Under the pieces are notes generated by a model. The model saw only the letters and a list, made by a program, of their open reading frames with translations, was not told where the DNA came from and made no database searches. The position numbers and the translations under genes are program-made. From assembly GCA_947683425.1 (NCBI GenBank), contig CANTUQ010000346.1, forward strand, positions 1 through 64,000: DNA of 64,000 nt, written 5' to 3'. Shown here piece by piece: positions 57,683 through 64,000 of this stretch; position 1 is the first letter of the stretch; each line of letters begins with the position of its first letter. The DNA is from Excoecaria cochinchinensis (Eukaryota > Streptophyta > Magnoliopsida > Malpighiales > Euphorbiaceae).

Positions 57683-58918
57683 TCGCGCCTAGGAGGTCAG
57701 CGCGCTTTGGGATGGAGAGGCGACCAACTTGCCCTAAAGCGGGAGAGGAGCGAAAAGCCCAGCCCCCTAACCTAATGCGGCACCGCCTTTGGACCGCAGG
57801 GAACCGTAGCATGGGGGACGTCTCATCCTTTTGCCGCCCCAAGGATGGCTAATCGTAGGCAGCAGGCTCGAAGACCCCTGCTTCTGGAAGGCACATGAGT
57901 CCGAACGCTATTTGAATGTGCGACCGAGACTACGTAGGTACCTGTGCAGATGAGGCCTCGGTCGGTCCTAGAAAGGGCGGCGCGAGGAGTTAACGAAGGG
58001 GCGTGCTGCAACCTAGGGATCACCAGGCAGCTCTCTCCCTCTATAGGGATCGGGCGGGCATAGCACAATTTTCTTGGAGGAGGGTTGCTTTGCCCGGGTG
58101 ACTGATCCTGCCATAATGTAGTCCTACCTATTAAATTAAAGCATCGGCAACCGAAGTCGAGCATACATACGACGATCTTCATGCGTGAATAGCCGGGAGG
58201 AAAGAAAGGGCGGTAGATGATAATGAAAAAGGGCGCCGCGTCTGGACGGGCGGGCGGAATAGATGAGCGAAAGGTGCCATGCCGTGGAGTGAGGAATATC
58301 CCGAGTCTCATGTAAGACAACTAAATGCACCTCGAGGTGCTGCCGAGAAACTGGGGGGACCTTCTCGAGCACAGGATAGGCAATTGAGAGATAGAGCTAG
58401 CCTATTCGTTATGGGGAATCAATGCTCCGGGCCGAATAGAGCTTACCTCCGGCACCTGGCTTTCTCCGGCGCATATTAGCTTAGCTGCGCTTAATAGGCC
58501 GGTTTGGCTTCCTCTCTGGCGGCCACTTACCTTACCCACGCTACACTCCCACTCCAAGCTACGCCTGCTGAGAAAGATGCATTGCGATTTCCTCTTCTGT
58601 GGACGCACCGGAATATGATCCGGGACGGGAATAGAAAGACTTTTTTCTTCGGCGGGCTTTCTCTCGTAAAGCCAAAGACGCCCCAAGACAAGGTACAACT
58701 GTTAGAAAGGGGACATGATCAATAGAACCTGGCTGGATCGGGGCTGGGATAGTGGCGCCCATTCCTAACCAGTTCCTAAAAGGTTCCCTCATACTGGAGG
58801 GAGCATCCCCGCTTAGTGATCGGTCCGCTAGTTCACGCAAATCCGAAGAAGTTATCACGGACGAGCCACATGCAGGGAAACTTGCACGTGTGGTTCTGGC
58901 CGGGCTTTCCTTAGGTAT
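57683..58918 (+). other. nad2 intron 1, cis-spliced group II intron
   Basis: This is the 1,236-nt intron between nad2 exons 1 and 2. The boundaries come from the protein reading across the junction (LLSV then LITFLLLAAG) and from the standard exon lengths of 153 and 392 nt. The 5' end (TCGCGCC) departs from the group II consensus GUGYG, so the 5' site could be off by a base or two. A textbook domain V lies 22 nt before the 3' end. Several open frames inside the intron (for example 57823-58320 on the minus strand) resemble no maturase, and I treat them as chance. Confidence 0.9.
58863..58896 (+). ncRNA. Group II intron domain V of nad2 intron 1
   Basis: This 34-nt hairpin begins GAGCCACATGC, has a GGGAAAC-type tip and closes with GCACGTGTGGTTC. 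The two arms pair in the way typical of group II domain V, the catalytic metal-binding hairpin. Its position just before the exon 2 junction supports both the intron class and the orientation. Confidence 0.9.
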
Positions 58919-59310
58919 CTAATAACCTTCCTTCTGCTCGCCGCTGGCGCACCTCTCCTAACTATTGCCCATTTATTCTGGAATAATCTTTTTAGGAGGG
59001 ACAATTTTACATATTTCTGCCAAATCCTTCTATTATTAAGTACGGCTGGTACCATTTCGATGTGTTTCGATTCTTCCGAACAAGAGAGGTTTGATGCTTT
59101 TGAATTCATTGTATTAATTCTACTTCCTACTCGCAGTATGCTCTTTATGATCTCGGCTCATGATTCAATTGCCATGTATTTAGCTATTGAGCCTCAAAGT
59201 TTATGTTTTTATGTGATCGCAGCATCAAAAAGAAAGTCTGAATTTTCCACGGAAGCCGGCTCGAAATATTTGATCTTAGGTGCATTTCCCTCTGGAATAT
59301 TATTGTTTGG
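58919..59310 (+). CDS. nad2: NADH dehydrogenase subunit 2, exon 2
   Basis: The exon is 392 nt (130 codons plus GG), the standard exon 2 length, and encodes transmembrane segments of ND2. The frame is open and reads LITFLLLAAGAPLLTIAHLF, then WNNLFRRDNFTYFC and so on to LGAFPSGILLFG. Many codons give the family residue only after C-to-U editing. By exon codon these include S52 and S53 (to F), P70 (to S), R72 (to C), H81 (to Y), S83 (to L), P92 (to L), S115 (to L) and P124 (to S). This dense pattern shows a real edited mitochondrial gene rather than a nuclear copy or pseudogene. The exon ends in TTTGG, and the codon is completed by exon 3, which in flowering plants is joined by trans-splicing. 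Confidence 0.96.
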
Positions 59311-60212
59311 GTACGACCGGACAACTACCGATATCTATTAATATCTTTGCAACGAATGTTGTTGTTAAATATTTCTATATCGTAAACTATCGGATCGGGT
59401 ATTACTTAGATGTGAAACTTGCAGACCTCATTGGTTGTGATATTGATCTTACGGGAGGTACGAAATAGAAAAATATATATACTTGTAGAGACCCTCTATG
59501 TAGTTGTCTATCTAGGGCGCATCTTTCCCCATAGCCCTGGGGCTGTGTCTCGATCTCCTACGTGCGAAATCTGAGGGACTAGTTCCTATGGAGATTCCCC
59601 TTGGTCTAATTCCACGCCTTATGACGAAAAGGGAGTCGGCGTGGCGTAAAGTGAAGATTGAGGGAAGTAGATAAAAATTCCCTTCTGGGGTATTCCGAAG
59701 GTGTAACCTAGGCAACGAAAAATGGGCCCGATACTTCAACTAGAGGAGCGACCAGTTGGTTCACCAAACCCCGACCCAGCGTCACACGTTTTCCAGGTCC
59801 GAAGGGATCCAGTGCCCAACTACCGACTCCTCCCGGAATTGCGTTATCGGAGCCGAGCCAGGAATGGCCGTTAGTGGACACCCACCACGGTTAGAGAGGC
59901 CCTCTTTAATACATTAAGAAAAGATGTTCACAGGGGCCAGAAAGACTCGGTCATAGGAACTTAGACCACCTACGCGCTGGTAAACGAAAACCACCCCGAC
60001 CGGATCAGAGTAAACAACAATGTCGAATCAGGCCGCCCCTTGCCTTGAAAGAATTCACACGCGGCCACCAGCTTTCCAAAAATAAGGGGGGATCTGCTGC
60101 TTACTGCTCACGAAAACATTCGACCTATACTTATAGTCAAGTCGTCCGCGTATCTTTCTGATCTCCTTTCCTTCTTCAGATTTTTCACTTTGACCCATTC
60201 AAAGTGAAAAAT
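59311..60212 (+). other. 5' half of trans-spliced nad2 intron 2 (extent approximate)
   Basis: The sequence after exon 2 starts GTACGACC, close to the group II 5' consensus GUGYG. No exon 3 follows within the window. In angiosperms intron 2 of nad2 is split, and its 3' half with exons 3-5 is transcribed elsewhere, so this is the 5' half-intron. It contains structured sequence without a long open frame. I place its provisional end at the perfect 14-bp hairpin 60180-60212, which could define the 3' end of the precursor. The downstream limit is inferred. Confidence 0.75.
60180..60212 (+). terminator. Perfect 14-bp stem-loop downstream of nad2 exon 2
   Basis: Arms 60180-60193 (ATTTTTCACTTTGA) and 60199-60212 are exact reverse complements separated by the 5-nt loop CCCAT. 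Such stem-loops often protect 3' ends of plant mitochondrial transcripts from exonucleases. A role at the end of the first nad2 half-transcript is inferred from position only. Confidence 0.45.
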
Positions 60213-62399
60213 GGGGTTGATGATGTTGGCTAAAAAAGGGGGAGAGAGGAGAGGTTTGGGGTACGCTCACTTCTGCATTTTCTTTTAGGTTATCGAAATT
60301 CTCAATCGCTCTTTTTAGTGGGGAGGAATAGTGCGTGAATGGCGGTTCTCAGACGAGGGAATCAGACCTGGACTACTTCTTTCCTTACTCTTTATTTTAT
60401 TGGCTTACTATTTCATTAAATAAAGCCCCCGCTAGTCAAACCAAATCTGAACTAGGTTTGGCTAGTTCTTCCTTGCCTTGGCTTAAGTTCTGATTGACAT
60501 TGATGTAAGGGCAGAGAATCTTTGATGTAGAGCCTTTGACTTACCTAAAGAGAGATTAGTTGATCCTAAACTAGCGGTACCTATTCCGCTGGCCCAAACC
60601 AAAGCCCAAATGTCTCCAATTCCGCCCACTCACTCGAGCATCCGGCGGGTGGCCTACATTCCAGGATTCCATTCCTATTGTAGTGTAGGTGGAGAAATGG
60701 CAACCTAACAAATTCATTCAAAAAATATGGAAATTCACACCATATCTCCTGGATGGCTTCGGGTGCTTTAAAGCAGTCGTCCTCACTATTATGCCAAGAA
60801 GGGTCCCTCTTCTCCCGAGCCCCTTTACTAATAAAGCGCCCGGCCTTCTCAATCAAATATATATTGATTCGATGGAAAACCAATTTAATTTACAGGGGCC
60901 CATGACCTATCTCATCTTCATGGGAGTTCCCTCTTCGTCGTTCGGATGCCGTTCAGGTTCGCAGTCGATCTGTCGTTCCTGTGAAGCCCTATAATGCGGA
61001 ACATGACCTTAAAAAAGACCTAAAGGGTATGCTGTCTAATCCAAAGTAAGTGGGAAAGAGCCCTCGTAAGGCCCTTCCTTTTTGTATAACTTAAAATTTC
61101 AAAATATCTTGTCATCCCGCTAAAAAAATGGAAGAGAAGAATAGAATATGAGCCTAGAGGCACGGATTAAGAACTTAACTGAAGCGCTTGGCTCATCCGA
61201 TATTCTTTAAAATGAACTTGTCTTAGATTAGTACGCGTCGTCTGACGAATGGCATAGTCCAACACTTGTTGATGATCACCTACTTCCATCATGGGCTTTC
61301 ACTCACGGTCATAAATAGGCATATCTCTCAAAGAGGACCCCCACTTAAGTAATACTCAAACACTCGCTTCTGGAACACACCTGAAACTCTTTCCTAAATG
61401 CTATGCTTTCTGGGCCAATAAAAGGAAAGAGAAAAGCAGGGATTGAAAGAACTAAAAGCGCACATGCATGAGATTGATGTCCTGATGTGATGGCAGGAAG
61501 ACCAGCTTCGCTTCTTGAGCTTACTTGGTCACCAATGTTCGAAGAACACCAAACCAATCTCGACAAAAGAAAGTATAGGAGCAAGTCTCTTCGCAAATTG
61601 GACAGGCTAGATAAGCCGTAACTATTATGAACGATGCTCTTCGATGCGCGAGTATACACCGAATCACCGTCTCTGTTCCGGTCTCTTCTTTCATGGCAAT
61701 CTCGCTCTGGCTGTCGAGAAAGAAAAAGAGAATTAGCGCACCTTCGCCTCTTAACTCTTAGCAATGATCTCTGATCTGTCCAGTTCGATTTGAACCTAAT
61801 CTTCATTCCCGGTCTGGGAAGAAGGAAGTAGAAAGAGAGAAGAGCGAAGTAGCTCTATTTTCTCGAGCAAGGTTCTTTGCTAGCTCGAGACAGCTTTGCG
61901 ACTTGACCTGGATGACATTAAATATCATGTACCCATCTTCCCTCCGTCTTCATCTTCAAGACGAGCGGATTCCTCTTTTTAGGTTGACGAGTGAAGGCTT
62001 TCTTGCCCTTGCTTTCTTTCCTAGTCCTGAGTTTTTCTTCTTGACTATTCTATTTCTTGGGATTGGGTTTTACACTATTCAATACAAAATATCTACTCGT
62101 GGGCGGAGGAGAGGAAATAGATTCATCTTGTCCTTGGGGGAAGAAAGAAAGGCAACATGGTATCTGACCCCGATGACATAGGGACGGTTAGGCTTGTTGG
62201 CTGGCTTATGATGGTTTCCTGTACCAATTCAACATATTCCTTTATTTGCTCCTGCTTGGTAGCAGGCTTGTGTGCGAGCTTGGTCCGCTTTCGATTCCTA
62301 AAGCCCACGGAGAAATTCTTATTCCTCCTCGTCCATTAGTTCAGTTCCCAAGGTCTTTGATGGTTTTGTGAGGAGATGCGTCCTGAATTTATCCAAGAA
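60213..62399. other. No recognised gene between nad2 and viral remnant
   Basis: Overlapping frames of 100-101 codons at 60.6-61.0 kb and a 153-codon frame at 61345-61806 (minus) have no recognised domain. Part of the start may still belong to the nad2 half-intron. Confidence 0.45.
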
Positions 62400-62935
62400 C
62401 TAAAACCCTCCTCCTCGCGCAAGGTTGGTTTAGACCCCGCGGGAAGACCAAGAAGTCCTTTCCACTTATGCCACCTGAGATCCAAGTACAACCAAAGGTC
62501 TGACTATCAGTCAGAGCCAATGGTGGCTTGACCTCACCAAGGTAATACCTACTAGCGAGATCAAAGACACGCCACAACAGACCAAACCTTATCAGTTCAG
62601 GATCTACATCCGTTACTTTCCAAGATGTTAGCACTGTAGGACTGTCAAACCAGGACTCAATGGTAGCATCCGGATTCATAGATTGTTGACAATACCAAGA
62701 GAAATATTTCAACCAAGCTCGGACCCACCTCCGGAGCAACGACCACTCCAAGAAGTCAACGGCACCTTGGCCTAACAGAACTTCTGAAGGAGCGGGGGTC
62801 AACACTCCTTTGGCCTCATCTCCCGACGAAGAAGGGCAACTATCACGCTCTTTACATAAGGATCAAGGGGTCGGCCGTAGCCAAACCAAAGGAAAAAAGG
62901 GAACTCGTTCTTTCCCTGAAATTTGACCACCATTC
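62400..62935 (-). pseudogene. Mitovirus-like RNA polymerase C-terminal remnant (copy 2)
   Basis: The minus strand shows, in two frames broken near 62805, features of the C-terminal part of mitovirus RNA-dependent RNA polymerases. These are a W-x-GRPL-type block (FGYGRPLDPYV), a block ending LRREMRPKE, then LEWSLLRRWVRAWLKYFSWY and the TSWK block. The second frame runs 62805-62389. The spacing and order agree with the remnant at 28.67 kb, but residues differ at many positions, so the two are separate insertions or long diverged. Mitoviruses replicate in mitochondria, and endogenous copies are known in plant organelle and nuclear genomes. Upstream catalytic motifs, including GDD, are absent here, so the copy is not functional. 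Confidence 0.75.
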
Positions 62936-63599
62936 CTAAAATGGTTGATAAATTCAGCATAGAAAGGGCTATTAGAGCCTTGTTGTCGGAGCTCATCTAG
63001 CCATAATTGTAGAATATTTTGTAATAGGATTTTTCTGGCACGACCACGCGGATGTGGATCGGGCAGACGGTATCGTTGTTCTAGGATCAGGTTTATAAAC
63101 TCTAAGGCTTCTCGCCTTAGGTTTTTTTCTCTAAACGGGGAATCTTGTAATATTTCACTTAATCGGCCGTCAGGTTCACTTAGAAAGAAATTGAAAAGCG
63201 GATCCTGAATATCTGCCTTCAACTCTAATACCGTTAGGTCGAAGAACTCATGGTTTAGGTTATATATGTAATGGGCCGGATTCTGGGCTTGGATGAGATT
63301 CTCTCTCACCATATTTTCGTATTCCCCCTCGTTCAGTTGAGGAGGCAACAGCTCGATTTGTCTTGCTTCCAAGAGTCGGATTCGAGCGTATAACTCTAAT
63401 TCCCACTCTTGAAGCTCCGGTAACTGACCCCAAAAATGGGAGAGAAGGGGGGGGGGTTCTCCGCCGGATTATTTTCCTGCCCAACAGAATTGGTATGGGA
63501 AGATCCCACAGTGATAGTTGTTGAACTGGACGAATCCGAGGTTCCACTTATTGACTTTGAAGTTGAAGGCAATGAATGGTATCGGGGGTCGGAAGACAA
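62863..63599 (-). CDS. Hypothetical protein, probably frameshifted and fused into a viral remnant
   Basis: A 169-codon frame (from TTG 63372) is helical and charged, with NPAHYIYNLNHEFFDLTVLE early and ILLQNILQLWLDELRQQ late. The same frame stays open upstream through HFWGQLPELQEWELELYARI to a C10 run (minus strand) at 63447-63456. On the other side of that run, a Ser/Thr-rich start (ATG 63599, MSSDPRYHSLPSTSK) is open in the neighbouring frame. The offset is one base in the homopolymer, so this may be one gene of about 240 codons interrupted by a length change or sequencing error. The last 18 codons run, out of frame, into the mitovirus-like segment, so the natural C-terminus is probably lost. 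I recognise no family. Confidence 0.4.
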
Positions 63600-64000
63600 G
63601 ATCGCAAGGGTCGAATAGCGGAGTCAACTTCCGATCCAGAGGTACCTCTGGCCGAGGATGAGGACATATTTTTCGTAACAGAAAGAGAATCAGGGGTGGA
63701 CCTGAGTGGCCTTATCGCTACGAATACACCGGGTTAACGAAAGCCTCAGTATAATATCAGAAGGGCGTTCTTATGAAAGGAGTGCCATCTTTCAGACTGC
63801 ATTTTTTTACCGATTGCATACTTTTAAAGCGAGGTGCCTAAAAACCTAAGTTAGTCTTGACCGTAGGAGTGTCATAATATCTCTTTTTCTAAGTTCTAAG
63901 TTAAGAAAAAGACCATACCCAAAAAAGCCTTAGTTAGACCGGAGTTATCTAATCTCTTTTAGACTTGACCTTCCTAATACTTAAGAAAGTGAAAAGCATA
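63600..64000. other. No recognised gene at window end
   Basis: No frame of note. Sequence near 63.88-63.97 kb repeats CTAAGTT/TTAGTTAG-like words. Confidence 0.5.

Noticed and set aside
57823..58320. 165-codon minus-strand frame inside nad2 intron 1
   Set aside because: It is antisense within a structured intron, shows no maturase or other domain, and is probably open by chance in GC-rich sequence.
61345..61806. 153-codon minus-strand frame
   Set aside because: No recognised domain and Arg/Ser/Leu-biased composition. It may be chance and is not listed as a gene.
1..64000. CRISPR arrays, rRNA genes, complete transposons
   Set aside because: No regularly spaced repeats, no rRNA-like conserved blocks and no element with both ends and an intact coding region were seen.

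Overview
This window reads as part of an angiosperm mitochondrial genome. The evidence is as follows. The first two exons of nad2 lie on the + strand with a complete group II intron between them, and many codons need C-to-U RNA editing to give the conserved residues. There are two plastid-type tRNA genes, trnS(GGA) and trnH(GUG), and an 861-bp plastid psaB fragment. Scattered, broken nuclear retrotransposon pieces and mitovirus RdRp remnants complete the picture. Gene density is very low, so the source is probably a large, promiscuous mitochondrial genome. I cannot fix the species. A grass or other monocot is possible, but this is not proven.

Layout. 1-17.7 kb is almost gene-free apart from a split Ty3/gypsy reverse transcriptase (2.3-3.15 kb) and a copia gag remnant (4.6-5.1 kb). 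17.7-18.2 kb holds a LINE endonuclease piece beside a copia protease piece. 18.2-26.5 kb has no recognisable gene. trnS(GGA) is at 26.5 kb. At 28.5-29.3 kb a gypsy protease edge abuts a mitovirus RdRp remnant. 35.4-38.9 kb is a rearranged gypsy gag-protease block on the minus strand. trnH(GUG) is at 40.5 kb and the psaB fragment at 42.4-43.3 kb. At 44.1-45.8 kb there are three tightly packed unknown ORFs on the minus strand, the best candidates here for undescribed genes. A gypsy RNase H piece lies at 47.6 kb, and gypsy protease and RT pieces at 54.0-54.6 kb. nad2 exons 1 and 2 occupy 57.5-59.3 kb, followed by the 5' half of the trans-spliced second intron. At 62.4-63.6 kb an unknown ORF runs into a second, divergent mitovirus RdRp remnant.

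How it works together. The only confidently functional genes are nad2 (its first two exons, needing trans-splicing to exons outside the window) and the two tRNAs. The rest is imported or decayed DNA (plastid, nuclear, viral), short repeats and hairpins, plus a few open frames of unknown status. No rRNA, CRISPR array or complete mobile element was seen.
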